The notes: a model not told the origin generated them from the sequence alone. A stretch of 64,000 nucleotides of DNA from Rhodoferax sp. (GCF_023700745.1 NZ_JAMPYG010000001.1:354889-418888), one strand, 5' to 3'; shown: positions 15,164 through 25,200, counted from the stretch's first letter. Numbers and translations: made by a program.

Positions 15164-16356
15164 ACGCCACAGCCTTACTCAAACGCCGCCTGATGCTGGG
15201 TGCCATTGCCCTGGCCCTCGTCGCCGGCATGGCCTATGTGTCGCTGCGCACCGGCCCGCTGGCGCCCATCAAGGTCACAGTGGCCAGCCCCGTCGAGGGC
15301 AGTCTGAACCCGTCCATTTTTGGCATCGGCACGGTCGAAGCGCGGCGCAGCTGGATGGTCGGTCCGACCGTGGCCGGGCGCGTGTTGAGCGTCAAGGTAG
15401 ATGTGGGCGACCAGGTCAAGGCCGGGCAACTGCTGGCCGAAATGGACCCGGTGGACTTGAGTGAGCGCCTGGCCGCATTGGATGCCTCATTGGCGCGGGC
15501 TGGCAGTGCCCAGGCTGCCGCGCAGGCACAGTTGCTGGACTCCAAAGCACGCAGCGCGTTAGCTGCCAGCACGACCCAACGCAACCAGGACCTGGCACGG
15601 CAAAACTTCATCAGCCCCGGCGCGCTGGATGCCGTCCTGCAGAGCCAGGCTTCGGCCAGCGCGGCAGTACAGGCGGCGCAAGCCAATCTGGCAGGCACCG
15701 GCCAGGACCTGACGCGCCTCAAAGCAGAGCGCGCAGCATTGGCACAGCAGCATGACAACTTACGCCTGTTCGCCCCGGCCGACGCGGTGGTGACCACGCG
15801 TGACGCCGAGGCGGGCAGCACGGTGGTGGCGGGACAACCCGTGCTGCGCCTGATGGACCCGGCCAGCCTGTGGATCAGGCTGCGTGTTGACCAGGGCCGC
15901 TCGGCCGGTCTGGCCAACGGTGTCAAGGCCAGCATCGTGCTGCGTTCCCGACCACAAACGCCCTTGAGCGGCCAGGTGGCACGGCTGGAACTGTTGGCCG
16001 ACAGCGTGACCGAAGAGCGCCTGGCCCAGGTGGCGTTTGATGCGCCGCCGACTGCCGTGTCGGTGGGGGAAATGGCCGAAGTCACCTTGCAACTGCCCAC
16101 CACCACGCCGGCACTGCTGTTACCCAACGCCGCCATCCAGTATCAACAAGGCCAGAGCGGTGTCTGGCGCGTGACCAGTGGCAAGCCTGAATTCACTTCG
16201 GTGGAGCTCGGCATCCAGAGCCTGGACGGCCAGGTGCAGGTGCTCAAGGGACTGGATAAAAGCGACCAGGTGGTGGTCTACAGCCAGAAAGCCCTGAGCA
16301 GCGGCTCGCGCATCTCGGTGGTAGACGCCTTGGTGAAGCCCGAGGCATCCCAATGA
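15160..16356 (+). CDS. HlyD/AcrA-type periplasmic adaptor protein
   Basis: A 398-residue membrane-fusion protein with a single N-terminal anchor helix (about residues 11-29). The lipoyl half motifs are visible (VGPTVAGRVLSVKVDVGDQVKAGQLLAEMD, then LRLFAPADAVVTTRDAEAGSTVVAGQPVL), with a coiled-coil hairpin between them at about residues 110-190. The gene overlaps both its neighbours (ATGA). It bridges the MacB-like permease/ATPase to an outer-membrane channel; no channel gene lies nearby, so a TolC homologue elsewhere is expected. Confidence 0.85.
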   Translation: MNATALLKRRLMLGAIALALVAGMAYVSLRTGPLAPIKVTVASPVEGSLNPSIFGIGTVEARRSWMVGPTVAGRVLSVKVDVGDQVKAGQLLAEMDPVDLSERLAALDASLARAGSAQAAAQAQLLDSKARSALAASTTQRNQDLARQNFISPGALDAVLQSQASASAAVQAAQANLAGTGQDLTRLKAERAALAQQHDNLRLFAPADAVVTTRDAEAGSTVVAGQPVLRLMDPASLWIRLRVDQGRSAGLANGVKASIVLRSRPQTPLSGQVARLELLADSVTEERLAQVAFDAPPTAVSVGEMAEVTLQLPTTTPALLLPNAAIQYQQGQSGVWRVTSGKPEFTSVELGIQSLDGQVQVLKGLDKSDQVVVYSQKALSSGSRISVVDALVKPEASQ

Positions 16357-17546
16357 TCAGCCTGGCCGGCCGCGACATCCTGCATGGTTGGGGCAAGTTT
16401 GCCCTCACCGGCCTGGGGCTGGGCTTGCTGATTGGCGTGACGCTTTCGATGGCTGGTATCTACCGCGGCATGGTGGATGATGCGCAGGCCCTGCTGAGCA
16501 ACAGCCAGGCTGAGCTGTGGGTGGTGCAAAAAGACACCCAGGGCCCGTATGCGGAGTCGTCCAGCATCAAGGACGACGTGGTGCGCAGCGTGCGCGGCAT
16601 GCCAGGCGTAGCGCAAGCCGCCAACGTGACCTACCTCACCATGCAGGTGCAGCGCCCCGGTGGCGAGGAAGCCCGCACCATGGTGGTGGGCGTGGAGCCC
16701 GGCAAACCCGGTGCGCCGGCTTACCTGGTGGCCGGGCGCCAGCTTACCCGCAACCACTATGAAGCCGTGGCCGATGTCAAGACCGGCCTCAAGCTGGGCG
16801 ACGCGGTGCGCGTGCGCCGCCACAACTACACCGTGGTCGGGCTCACCGCACGCATGGTGTCCTCGGGCGGTGACCCGATGCTGTTTGTGCCGCTCAAGGA
16901 CGCGCAGGAAGCGCAGTTTTTAAAGGACAACGACAGCATCGTCAATGACCGCACCCGCACCGCGGCCAACCCGGCTTTCAACCGCCCCGGCGTGCCGGGA
17001 TTGCTCGATGCGGTACAAAACCTGCAAACCAGCAGCCACAACGTCAACGCCGTGCTGGTGCAGTTGCAACCGGGCTGGCAGGCCGATGAGGTGGCCGATG
17101 CCCTGAAGCGCTGGAAGCATGTGCAGGTTTACACCCGCGCTGGTATGGAAGACATCCTGGTGGCCAAGTTGATTGCCACCTCGGCCCGCCAAATCGGCAT
17201 GTTTCTGGCGATCCTGGCGGTGGTGAGCGCGGCCATTGTGGCCTTCATCATTTACACCATGACGCTGGGCAAAATCCGCGAAATTGCGGTGCTCAAGCTG
17301 ATTGGCACGCGCAACACGACGATTGCCAGCATGATCCTGCAACAGGCCATGGGGCTCGGGCTGATCGGCTTCATGGTGGGCAAGATCTCGGCCACGGTCT
17401 GGGCGCCGATTTTCCCCAAATACGTGCTGCTGATGCCGCGCGATGCGGTCATCGGCCTGCTCGCCACCCTGCTCATTTGCGCCCTGGCCAGCACACTGGC
17501 GATTCGCGTGGCGCTCAAGGTCGACCCCGCCGAGGCGATTGGATGA
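16353..17546 (+). CDS. MacB/FtsX-like ABC transporter permease
   Basis: A 397-residue permease with one N-terminal transmembrane helix, a large periplasmic domain (about residues 45-265) and three C-terminal helices, the FtsX/MacB layout. The C-terminal LKLIGTRNTTIASMILQQAMGLG is the characteristic cytoplasmic coupling segment. It is translated with the adaptor gene before it and the ATPase gene after it (ATGA overlaps). Together they form a DevBCA- or MacAB-like exporter; the substrate is unknown. Confidence 0.82.
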   Translation: MISLAGRDILHGWGKFALTGLGLGLLIGVTLSMAGIYRGMVDDAQALLSNSQAELWVVQKDTQGPYAESSSIKDDVVRSVRGMPGVAQAANVTYLTMQVQRPGGEEARTMVVGVEPGKPGAPAYLVAGRQLTRNHYEAVADVKTGLKLGDAVRVRRHNYTVVGLTARMVSSGGDPMLFVPLKDAQEAQFLKDNDSIVNDRTRTAANPAFNRPGVPGLLDAVQNLQTSSHNVNAVLVQLQPGWQADEVADALKRWKHVQVYTRAGMEDILVAKLIATSARQIGMFLAILAVVSAAIVAFIIYTMTLGKIREIAVLKLIGTRNTTIASMILQQAMGLGLIGFMVGKISATVWAPIFPKYVLLMPRDAVIGLLATLLICALASTLAIRVALKVDPAEAIG

Positions 17547-18277
17547 GCACCATGAACACACAACAAACAAGCACGGGCGGCATCCGCATTGAAGGCCTGC
17601 GCAAGGTCTACGGCAAGGGTGACAGCGCCGTCGAGGCCCTGAAAAACGTCAACCTGGTGGTGGCGCCTGGCGAGGTGGTGGGACTGGTTGGACCCTCTGG
17701 TTCGGGCAAGAGCACACTGCTTAAATGCCTGGGCGCCATCATCGAACCAACCTCGGGGCGCATGACCCTGGGCAGCGACGTGATTTACGACAACGGCTGG
17801 AAGGTGCCCGACCTGCGCGCGCTGCGGCGGGACCGCATTGGCTTCATTTTTCAGGCGCCCTATCTGATCCCGTTTCTGGATGTGACCGACAACGTGGCGC
17901 TGCTGCCCATGCTGGCCGGTCAGGCCAACCCGCAAGCCCGAGCCCGGGCGCTGGAATTGCTCACCGCGCTCGATGTGCAGCACCGCGCCAAAGCCGAACC
18001 CTCACAACTCTCGGGGGGCGAGCAGCAACGGGTTTCCATAGCACGGGCATTGGCCAACCGTCCGCCGGTGATCCTGGCCGACGAACCCACTGCGCCGCTC
18101 GACAGCGAACGTGCCCTGGGCGTGATGCGCATCCTGAACCAGATGGCGGTGCAGGCCCATACCGCGATCATCGTGGTGACGCACGACGAAAAAATCATTC
18201 CCACCTTCAAGCGGATCTACCATATCCGCGACGGCCAAACCGTTGAAGAAGCCGGCGAAGGCCGCTCGCTGGCTTAG
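17543..18277 (+). CDS. MacB/LolD-type ABC exporter ATPase
   Basis: A 244-residue ABC ATPase with Walker [16 protein letters not shown], signature [15 protein letters not shown], Walker [13 protein letters not shown] and the H-loop VVTHD. The start ATG 17543 overlaps the permease stop. DEPTAPLD replaces the usual DEPTANLD of LolD/MacB ATPases, a small variation. It completes the TetR-adaptor-permease-ATPase operon. Confidence 0.85.
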   Translation: MSTMNTQQTSTGGIRIEGLRKVYGKGDSAVEALKNVNLVVAPGEVVGLVGPSGSGKSTLLKCLGAIIEPTSGRMTLGSDVIYDNGWKVPDLRALRRDRIGFIFQAPYLIPFLDVTDNVALLPMLAGQANPQARARALELLTALDVQHRAKAEPSQLSGGEQQRVSIARALANRPPVILADEPTAPLDSERALGVMRILNQMAVQAHTAIIVVTHDEKIIPTFKRIYHIRDGQTVEEAGEGRSLA

Positions 18278-18284
18278 TGGCGTT

Positions 18285-18665
18285 TTACTCGAACGAGGGT
18301 ATCTCGGGCTTGGCCACGGGTTTGCCCGCAGCCACCCAGGCATCAAAACCACCGGCGATGGAGCGCACATTCAGGTAGCCCATGTCGTGCAGGGCTGTCG
18401 CAGCCAGCGCGGCACGGCCGCTGGTTTTGCAATACAGCAAAAGGTTCAGGTCACGCGCCTGCAGTGCCGGGTTGGCGCTGAATTTGAATTCGAGCATGCC
18501 GCGCGAAATATGCACGGCACCCGCCAGATGACCGGCGGCAAATTCATCAGCTTCGCGCACATCCACCAGCACATCGGCTTCACGGATGGCTTGCTCGGCA
18601 TCAGCCACAGTGATTTCGTCTACGCGGGTTTTGGCAGCAGCAACCAGGTCGTGGGCAGTTTTCAT
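18285..18665 (-). CDS. Rhodanese-like domain protein
   Basis: A 126-residue single rhodanese domain. The active-site loop is YCKTSGRAALAA with catalytic C79; VDVREADEFAAGHLAGAVHI is the conserved N-terminal strand. Such proteins transfer sulfane sulfur (or selenium) between thiols. It converges on the ATPase gene, 7 bases apart, and is not part of the sen cluster. An unlinked general sulfurtransferase role is most likely. Confidence 0.8.
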   Translation of the reverse strand: MKTAHDLVAAAKTRVDEITVADAEQAIREADVLVDVREADEFAAGHLAGAVHISRGMLEFKFSANPALQARDLNLLLYCKTSGRAALAATALHDMGYLNVRSIAGGFDAWVAAGKPVAKPEIPSFE

Positions 18666-18751
18666 CAGGCAGTTTCCAGTCGGGAGTTGAGAGACTCCGA
18701 ATAGTATCCGTAGTTTCTTAAGTATCTACGGGTACAGGGGTTCTGAAATAG

Positions 18752-18775
18752 CCGCTGCGTGGACAAGCTCAGCGG
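18752..18775 (-). terminator. Hairpin downstream of glgC
   Basis: A 6-bp stem CCGCTG/CAGCGG (18752-18757 with 18770-18775) lies just past the 3' end of glgC. A second small stem CCGTAG/CTACGG (18708-18731) follows. Neither has a good T-run, so this is a possible but weak terminator. Confidence 0.35.
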
Positions 18776-18789
18776 ATCCCCTTCAGGTC

Positions 18790-20079
18790 CTACCCCAACA
18801 TCTTCTTGGTGACCAGCGTGATGCCCGAGTCGGTGACCCGAAAGCGTTTTTTGTCCTGCACCGGGTCCATGCCAATCACGGTGCCCTCGGGCAGCACGCA
18901 ATTTTTGTCAATGATGCATTTCTTCAGAATGCAATGCCGACCGATCTGAACATTAGGCAGCACCATCGAGTCTTCGATGACGGCGTAACTGTGCACATGC
19001 ACCCCGGAGAACAGCATGGACCGGCGTACTGTGGCACCGCTGACAATGCTGCCGCCCGAAACCATCGAGTCGACCGCATAACCGCGCCGGGCGTCGTCGT
19101 CAAAAACGAACTTGGCCGGTGGCGTTTGCGGCTGCCAGGTCCAGATCGGCCAGTGGTCGGAATACAGATTGAGGTCGGGTGTGACCTGCACCAGGTCCAT
19201 ATTGGCCGCCCAGTACGCGTCGAGTGTGCCGACATCACGCCAATACGCAGGCTTGCCTGGCTCGCTGACACAGCTCTCGGCAAAGTTCTGGGCGAAGGTG
19301 CGGTAGCGTTTGACACAGTGCGGAATGACGTCCTTGCCGAAATCGTGGGTCGACCTGGGGTCGTCCGCATCGCGCACCAGTTGCTCAATCAAAAAGTGGG
19401 TGTTGAAGACATAAATGCCCATGCTGGCCAGCGCTCGGGATGGATCACCCGGCATGGCTTGCGGCAGGGCGGGCTTTTCGGTGAACTCAAGCACCCGCCC
19501 TGCCTCATCCACCGACATCACGCCTAAGCTGCTGGCTTCGACCAGCGGCACCTCAATGCAAGCCACGGTCAAGTCCGCCTTGCGTGCCACGTGGGCGGCG
19601 AGCACCCGGCCATAATCCATGTGGTAAATATGATCGCCGGACAGGACCAGCACGTACTCGGGCCGGGCATGGCGAATTTCCCGCAGGTTCTGAAACACCG
19701 CATCGGCCGTACCCTGGTACCAGTGCACTTCGTCAGACTGCTGTTGCGCCGGCATGATCTCGATGAACTCGTTGAGGCGCCCGTCCAGAAAACTCCAGCC
19801 CAGTTGCAAATGCCGGATCAGGCTTTGCGCCTTGTACTGCGTGGCCACGCCAACCCGGCGCACACCTGAATTGACGCAGTTGGACAGGGTAAAGTCGATG
19901 ATGCGGAACTTGCCACCAAACGGCACCGCCGGCTTGGCGCGAAAATCGGTCAACTCATGCAACCGGCTGCCACGGCCACCCGCCAGAATCAGCGCGAAGG
20001 TATTACGTGTCAGCTGGCTGACAAAACGCGGGTCCTGCGCTTTGCACTCACTCACCTCCATATCTTGATCGCTTGCCAT
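18790..20079 (-). CDS. glgC: Glucose-1-phosphate adenylyltransferase GlgC
   Basis: A 429-residue ADP-glucose pyrophosphorylase, the committed step of glycogen synthesis. The nucleotide-binding loop [34 protein letters not shown] is intact, as are [15 protein letters not shown] and [10 protein letters not shown]. The C-terminal left-handed beta-helix is visible as repeated [16 protein letters not shown] turns. I chose ATG 20079; a GTG four codons upstream is possible. It follows a thioesterase gene by about 43 bases on the same strand. No glgA or glgB is nearby. Confidence 0.9.
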   Translation of the reverse strand: MASDQDMEVSECKAQDPRFVSQLTRNTFALILAGGRGSRLHELTDFRAKPAVPFGGKFRIIDFTLSNCVNSGVRRVGVATQYKAQSLIRHLQLGWSFLDGRLNEFIEIMPAQQQSDEVHWYQGTADAVFQNLREIRHARPEYVLVLSGDHIYHMDYGRVLAAHVARKADLTVACIEVPLVEASSLGVMSVDEAGRVLEFTEKPALPQAMPGDPSRALASMGIYVFNTHFLIEQLVRDADDPRSTHDFGKDVIPHCVKRYRTFAQNFAESCVSEPGKPAYWRDVGTLDAYWAANMDLVQVTPDLNLYSDHWPIWTWQPQTPPAKFVFDDDARRGYAVDSMVSGGSIVSGATVRRSMLFSGVHVHSYAVIEDSMVLPNVQIGRHCILKKCIIDKNCVLPEGTVIGMDPVQDKKRFRVTDSGITLVTKKMLG

Positions 20080-20122
20080 GATGGCACTCACACGTTGTCA
20101 TGAACACACAAAACGGTGGTGC

Positions 20123-20593
20123 TCAGGCTGCAGCCACGCCAAAGTTCTCGGGCATCTGGATCGCCACCACCTCGCCACGCGCGGTGGCAATACCGCCGGC
20201 ATAGACGGTGGACTCGATGACGACCTTGCGACCTTTTATCTCCTTCACCCGGCCGCGAATTTCCAGTGTCTCTGAAATCGGGGTGGGTTTCAAATAATCG
20301 ACATGCAGCGAACCGGTGACAAACCGAAACGCGGGTAGCGTGTCCATGGCACGCCCTTCCTGCCGGTACATGGCCGCCGCAGCGGTGCCGGTGCTGTGAC
20401 AATCGATCAGCGACGCCAGCAGGCCACCATAGGTGAATCCTGGTATCGCAGTGTGAAACGGCTCGGGTGTGAAACGGGTCACGGTGTCATCGCCGTCCCA
20501 ATACGTTTTGATGCGATGGCCGTGGTCATTTTTAGCGCCGCAGCCATAACAGTGCGACAGGTTCTCGGGGTAATAGTCCTGAAAGGCTTTCAC
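20123..20593 (-). CDS. PaaI-family hotdog thioesterase
   Basis: A 156-residue hotdog-fold protein; GFTYGGLLASLIDCHSTGTA is the typical catalytic segment of PaaI-like acyl-CoA thioesterases, preceded by CYGCGAKNDHGHRIK. The start is GTG 20593, supported by AGGAG 6 bases upstream; an overlapping ATG is out of frame. It is upstream of glgC on the same strand. Substrate unknown. Confidence 0.8.
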   Translation of the reverse strand: MKAFQDYYPENLSHCYGCGAKNDHGHRIKTYWDGDDTVTRFTPEPFHTAIPGFTYGGLLASLIDCHSTGTAAAAMYRQEGRAMDTLPAFRFVTGSLHVDYLKPTPISETLEIRGRVKEIKGRKVVIESTVYAGGIATARGEVVAIQMPENFGVAAA

Positions 20594-20689
20594 GCATGTC
20601 TCCTAGTCAGTGAATCAAGTCTTGTTAAAGCTTCTTATTACGCATCAGTCCCAGACCAAGAAGGCTGACATTTGTCAATTTTCAGACTT

Positions 20690-22099
20690 TTAGTGGCCTA
20701 CCTGCAGCTTGGCATGGATACGCCGCGTGGTGCGCCAGACTGCCCACAACACCACCGGCACCAGGGCGCCGGCGGCCATTTCCGGATGGATCGGCAGTCC
20801 CGCCGCCTTGAGCGCCTTGCCGCCGTACAACAGCAGGCTGATCACGTAATAAGAGATGGCGGCAATCGACAGGCCTTCAACCGTGCTTTGCAGGCGCAGT
20901 TGCAGTTCCTGGCCCCGCGTGAGCTTTTCCAGCAGCTGCTGGTTTTGCACCTCGGTGGCAATGTCAACCCGGGTGCGCAGCAAGTCACTGGCACGCGCCA
21001 CCCGCTCCGACAACGAAACCAGCCTTTGCCCGGTGGCCGCCACGGTGGCCATGGCCGGCGACAAGCGGCGTTGCATGAACTCACCAATGGTTTGCGTGCC
21101 GGGAATGGCTTTCTCGCGCAACTCTTTGATGCGCTGATTGACCAGCGCGTAATAAGCCTGTGTGGCGGCAAAACGGTAACTGTGGGCGGCAGTGGCACGC
21201 TCCACACTGGCGGCCAATGACACCAGAGTGTCGAGCAGTTCCTGGTCGGAGGCCGATTTGTCTTCAAGCTGGGCGGTGATGCGCACCAGGTCACTTTCGG
21301 CCTGCGCCAGCATCGGCCCGAGGGTCTTGGCCACCGGCAGGCCACGCAGCGCCATCAGCCGGTAGGTTTCCAGCTCCAGCAGGCGCGCGGCAATGCGACC
21401 AGCACGGGTCTGGCTGGTGCCTTCGGGTGCGATCACCAGCATGCGCTCGAAGCCGTCTGGCTGCAGGCGGAACTGCGTCAACGCCCAGGAATGGCCCAAG
21501 GGGTGTTCATAACCGTGGCGGTTGGCAGGCTCTGTCCCCTGTCCCGCCCCGTTGGCGGCATTGCTGCCCAGCAAGGAGGCCACCACGGTGTGCCCACCCA
21601 GCCAGTTCACCGCTTCCGTCATCAAGGCGGTGGCATCATCGAGCGGGGCATTCAGCATGGCCAACTGCACTGCGGCCACGGTACGACCGGGAATCTGCGC
21701 CAGCCATTGCGGCGGCACCGCCAGACTGTGCAGCAAGGGAGGCTCGGAGGCGCCCAGCAAAGCTTCGGTTGGCAGCGGCTGAACGATGGAATAGCGGGTA
21801 AATTCAGTGTGGCGCTCCCACCTGACGGTCAAACCGTCCAGTCGCAAACGCAAAAAATTATTCTGCAAACTGTCAGGCAGCAGTTCGGCCAGGCCGGGCA
21901 AGCGGTTCAAATGGGCGCATTCGGCCTCGCGGCTCACGCCCTCGTTGAGCACCGCCACATAAACAATCAGCGCCGGCAAGCGGATGCGCGCCGACGGTCG
22001 GGCATGCACCTCATTGTGCAAGGCCGTGCGCTGCCAGTCATTGGGCGGCAAACATTGAAGCACGGGAGGCACTGAATCAGCTGGGGTGGCGATTTGCAT
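20690..22099 (-). CDS. DUF3422 family membrane protein
   Basis: A 469-residue protein of the DUF3422 type, known in many betaproteobacteria but without assigned function. It begins with a soluble part containing LHNEVHARPSARIRLPALIVYVAVLN and GGHTVVASLLG, then a helical, probably coiled-coil region (about residues 280-400, RTRVDIATEVQNQQLLEKLTRGQELQLRLQ). It ends with two hydrophobic helices (about 400-460) and a basic tail. Adjacent genes do not suggest a pathway. Confidence 0.75.
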   Translation of the reverse strand: MQIATPADSVPPVLQCLPPNDWQRTALHNEVHARPSARIRLPALIVYVAVLNEGVSREAECAHLNRLPGLAELLPDSLQNNFLRLRLDGLTVRWERHTEFTRYSIVQPLPTEALLGASEPPLLHSLAVPPQWLAQIPGRTVAAVQLAMLNAPLDDATALMTEAVNWLGGHTVVASLLGSNAANGAGQGTEPANRHGYEHPLGHSWALTQFRLQPDGFERMLVIAPEGTSQTRAGRIAARLLELETYRLMALRGLPVAKTLGPMLAQAESDLVRITAQLEDKSASDQELLDTLVSLAASVERATAAHSYRFAATQAYYALVNQRIKELREKAIPGTQTIGEFMQRRLSPAMATVAATGQRLVSLSERVARASDLLRTRVDIATEVQNQQLLEKLTRGQELQLRLQSTVEGLSIAAISYYVISLLLYGGKALKAAGLPIHPEMAAGALVPVVLWAVWRTTRRIHAKLQVGH

Positions 22100-22135
22100 G
22101 AGTGCTATTTTGCCGGGGTTCTGTTGATCAAAATA

Positions 22136-22765
22136 TCACAGGCTGCTGACAAACGCCGCGACGTCCGGGCGCAAACGCGCCGGTTTGCCCTTGGCCACGG
22201 TGCCGATGTTGATGCAGCAAACGGCCTGCTCATGCGCATGCATGCCAAACAGGGCGCGCAACCTGGGCGACGCCAGTGCCTGGCCACTGGTGAGCCCCGA
22301 GCCAAAGCCCATGGCATGCGCTGCCAACAGCACGTTTTGAATGGCACAGCCCAGCGACACCAGGCGCTCGGCATCGCTGACCGCCAGTTCACCCGACTCC
22401 TGACGCAGGGCGTCGCGCTCAGGTGTGCTGCCGGCCAGTCTGGCAATGGCCAGCATCAGAAATGGCGCACGGTGGGCCTTGTCACGCGCGTTGTCGATTT
22501 GTTCGGGCGTGGCCGTGGGGTCTCGGTCTTGCAGCGCCAGGCCGAACACCTCGGCCAGCAGCGCGCGTCTGTCCGCAGGCACCAGCACAAAACGCCAGGG
22601 CAGCATCTGACCGTGGTCGGGGGCCGCCGCCGCCGTGCCGAGAATCTCCAGCACTTGCGGCCCGGACGGCCCCGGATCGACCAGGCGGCGCGGCGCCACG
22701 TGCTGGCGCGAATGAATCAGTGCCTTGGCAAATTCCGAAAATTCAAAGCTGGTGGGTAAATCCAT
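22136..22765 (-). CDS. Nitroreductase family protein (YdjA-like)
   Basis: A 209-residue FMN-dependent nitroreductase fold. Landmarks are SRQHVAPRRLVDPGPSGPQVLEILGTAAAAPDHGQMLPWRFVLV at the N-terminus and NVLLAAHAMGFGSGLTSG in the flavin-binding half. It belongs to the short single-domain group that includes YdjA and is distinct from BluB further on. It is upstream of a thioredoxin-like gene on the same strand, with no clear functional link. Confidence 0.8.
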   Translation of the reverse strand: MDLPTSFEFSEFAKALIHSRQHVAPRRLVDPGPSGPQVLEILGTAAAAPDHGQMLPWRFVLVPADRRALLAEVFGLALQDRDPTATPEQIDNARDKAHRAPFLMLAIARLAGSTPERDALRQESGELAVSDAERLVSLGCAIQNVLLAAHAMGFGSGLTSGQALASPRLRALFGMHAHEQAVCCINIGTVAKGKPARLRPDVAAFVSSL

Positions 22766-22816
22766 GGGGTAATTCCTGAGTGCTCGCCCGCAAGTGTGCC
22801 TTATTCCGGGAAAGGT

Positions 22817-23053
22817 TCAAGCAATGAGCCACTTCTGTACTTCAGCCAAGGTAGGAATGCGCCCGCTGCTGACCAGTTTGTCATTGACGACCAGTCCCGG
22901 CGTCGACAGCAGGTCGTATTGCATGATTTGCTTCATGTCGGATACCTTGACGATTTCAGCCGGCACATGGGCGACCGCGGCGGCCTCCCGGGCGATCGCT
23001 TCGAGCTTTCTGCAGTTCGCACATCCCGGACCGAGAATTTTGATGATGACCAT
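22817..23053 (-). CDS. Small thioredoxin-like CxxC protein (permease partner)
   Basis: A 78-residue redox-active disulfide protein: MVIIKILGPGCANCRKLEAI, with a CANC active site, a cis-Pro region (STPGLVVNDKLV) and the C-terminal GRIPTLAEVQKWL. ATG 23053 has AAGGAGA upstream. It directly follows the ArsP-type permease on the same strand. An equivalent pair exists on the other strand at 26127-27446, suggesting the two proteins work together, perhaps handling thiol-bound metalloids (inference). Confidence 0.85.
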   Translation of the reverse strand: MVIIKILGPGCANCRKLEAIAREAAAVAHVPAEIVKVSDMKQIMQYDLLSTPGLVVNDKLVSSGRIPTLAEVQKWLIA

Positions 23054-23090
23054 GCGTTTCTCCTTGGAGTGATTTGAAAATAAACCTGCC

Positions 23091-24536
23091 TCAGACTGGC
23101 ACCTGGGTCGTCTGGCGGCGCCCAAGCCAGCACATCGTGCCCGCCAGCACAGTCACAAACCCACCCAGTCCCATGAGCGACGGCAGCCAGCCCAGCCCAT
23201 CCACCCAGGCGCCATAGAGCAAACCCGCACAGACGCTGAACACGGCCACCAGGCCCACATAGGCCAGGGTTTTGGTCCAGGCGATCACGGCGGCCACCAT
23301 CAGCATGCTTTGCAGGCTGAGCTCGGGGTCGGCCATCAGGTAGGCCAGCAGCGGGCCGGGGTGCATGCCGAGGTCAAGAAACATGCGCGCCACCGGCACC
23401 TCAACCAGGGTGGGGAAATACATGAAGACGCCAAAGCCCACGGCCACGGCATTCGCCGGCACGGTGTTGCGGCCCGCCAGGCTCTCAACCCATTCCGGTC
23501 GAATGACCTGGCGCACCATGCCCACGATAAAAACGCCCACCACCAGCAGGACAAAGATTTGCTTCACAAAACGCCAGGCTTCCCAGAGCCAGGCGCGCCA
23601 GTCGTCAGCGTCGAGCCGGTGCGCGAAATGCCATACAGCCCACAAGGCCAGCGCCACACCGAAGACACGCCCGGTGAAAGCGACTTGGAGCGTGCCCGGA
23701 CCCGGCGTCAGCCGCATGGCAGCCACGGCCAGCGTGGTGGCTGACAGCCCGAGTGCTACCCAGGTCCAGCGGTTGGCACCTTCGACGATATTTTCCAGCC
23801 CCTGCCAGGCGGTGGCCGCAATCAGCAGCAGCAAGCCAATCAACACCGAACCCTGAAAGCTCACCCCCTCTTCTCCTTTGGCTGCGTCAAATGGCACCCA
23901 GGAAAACAGCGTGCTCTGCCACGCTTGCGCCCACGGCAAGGGCAAGTCCAGGCTGAAAACAGTGGCCGTTAGCGGCCACAGCTTCAGGGTACCGGCAATC
24001 AACAACGCCACCAGCGACAACAGCAACCCCAGCGCAGCGGGTGCCACGCTGGCTTGCGCGGCAAACAGGGTGTCTGTTGCGGCGTCATGGCTGGCATCGT
24101 CGCGCCAGAAAATCAGGGCCAGCAGCATGCCGATGCCGACACCGAACAGCAGGCACAGCAGCAGTCGTGCAATGGCAAATTCCGGGCCCAGGATGCTGCC
24201 GGTGTAAGCCAGTGCCATGATGTTGCCCGCCGGCGCAAAAAACAGAAAAGTGGTGGCCGGACCGATGCCCGCGCCCTTGCGGTAAATGCCGGCAAAAAGC
24301 GGCACGATGGTGCACGAACAAACGGCAATCAGCGAACCCGCTGCGGCGGCGGCCGGGTAAGACACATAAACGGGGGTGTTGCGCCCGAGCCAGCGCGTGA
24401 TGCTGGCCTTGGGAATCAGCGCGGCCATGGCACCGGCAATGAAAAAAGCCGGCAACAGGCACAGCAGCACATGCGCCGCCAGATAGGCTGCCAAGCTACC
24501 GGCGCCGCCGTTGAGCAATTTCAGTGCGAATTCCAT
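23091..24536 (-). CDS. ArsP/DUF318-type permease (long form)
   Basis: A 481-residue polytopic membrane protein with about ten to twelve helices. The signature VCSCTIVPLFAGIYRKGAGIGPATTFLFFAPAGN is the conserved Cys-rich turn of the ArsP/DUF318 permease family, some of which export trivalent organoarsenicals. A second related half (GVFMYFPTLVEVPVARMFLDLGMHPGP) makes it longer than the paralogue at 26127. It is divergent from the SigZ-like gene and followed by the small thioredoxin gene. Arsenic or another thiol-reactive ion is the best guess for the substrate. Confidence 0.75.
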   Translation of the reverse strand: MEFALKLLNGGAGSLAAYLAAHVLLCLLPAFFIAGAMAALIPKASITRWLGRNTPVYVSYPAAAAAGSLIAVCSCTIVPLFAGIYRKGAGIGPATTFLFFAPAGNIMALAYTGSILGPEFAIARLLLCLLFGVGIGMLLALIFWRDDASHDAATDTLFAAQASVAPAALGLLLSLVALLIAGTLKLWPLTATVFSLDLPLPWAQAWQSTLFSWVPFDAAKGEEGVSFQGSVLIGLLLLIAATAWQGLENIVEGANRWTWVALGLSATTLAVAAMRLTPGPGTLQVAFTGRVFGVALALWAVWHFAHRLDADDWRAWLWEAWRFVKQIFVLLVVGVFIVGMVRQVIRPEWVESLAGRNTVPANAVAVGFGVFMYFPTLVEVPVARMFLDLGMHPGPLLAYLMADPELSLQSMLMVAAVIAWTKTLAYVGLVAVFSVCAGLLYGAWVDGLGWLPSLMGLGGFVTVLAGTMCWLGRRQTTQVPV

Positions 24537-24675
24537 TGAGAACGCTCCTGTTGTCTTTGCGTGATAATTTTGAGCATTCGCTGATGGGCGTTATTGATAA
24601 AACCGGGGTCCAACCCTATTTTTTCTTCAAGAAAACCTTTGTTCAAGAGTCAATGATCCGTTCTTGTCACCCTTC

Positions 24676-25200
24676 ATGAACTGCCTCACCACCGCCTGGA
24701 CCCTGCATGCCGCTGAACTGCGTGGCTGGCTGCGCCACCGCGTGGGCGACCCGGCGCTGGCCGATGATCTGTTGCAAGACCTGTTTTTGAAAGCTCTGCG
24801 CCAGGGCGAGCGGTTTTGTGACCTGCACAACGCGCGTGCCTGGCTGTTTGAAGTGGCGCGCAACCTGCTGGCTGACTACCTGCGCGTGGCACACCACATG
24901 GTGGAGCTCCCCGAAGACTTGACCGCACCAACGGACGATACCGACACCGTCGATACCCTGACCGCCTGCCTGCCGCGGGTGCTCTCGGAACTTAGCCCAG
25001 AAGATCGCGAAGCCATCACCCTGTGCGACCTGCAGGGCATGGCACAAGCTGACTTTGCCCAACTCAAGGGGATGAGCTCGAGCGCCGCCAAGTCGCGCGT
25101 GCAGCGCGCCCGGGTCCGGTTGCGCGCGCACATGAGCCAGGCCTGCCAGGTGCAAATGGACGAGGGTGGGCGCGTGAACGACTTCGTGCCGCGCCCTTAA
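24676..25200 (+). CDS. ECF-type RNA polymerase sigma factor, SigZ-like
   Basis: A 174-residue sigma factor. Region 2 is LADDLLQDLFLKALRQ...ARAWLFEVARNLLADYLR, and region 4 is DFAQLKGMSSSAAKSRVQRARVRLR. The wording of region 2 resembles the SigZ group. No anti-sigma gene follows. It is divergent from the first permease gene and convergent with a phosphohydrolase gene; a target promoter may be the permease promoter itself (inference). ATG 24676 is preferred over an upstream TTG. Confidence 0.78.
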   Translation: MNCLTTAWTLHAAELRGWLRHRVGDPALADDLLQDLFLKALRQGERFCDLHNARAWLFEVARNLLADYLRVAHHMVELPEDLTAPTDDTDTVDTLTACLPRVLSELSPEDREAITLCDLQGMAQADFAQLKGMSSSAAKSRVQRARVRLRAHMSQACQVQMDEGGRVNDFVPRP

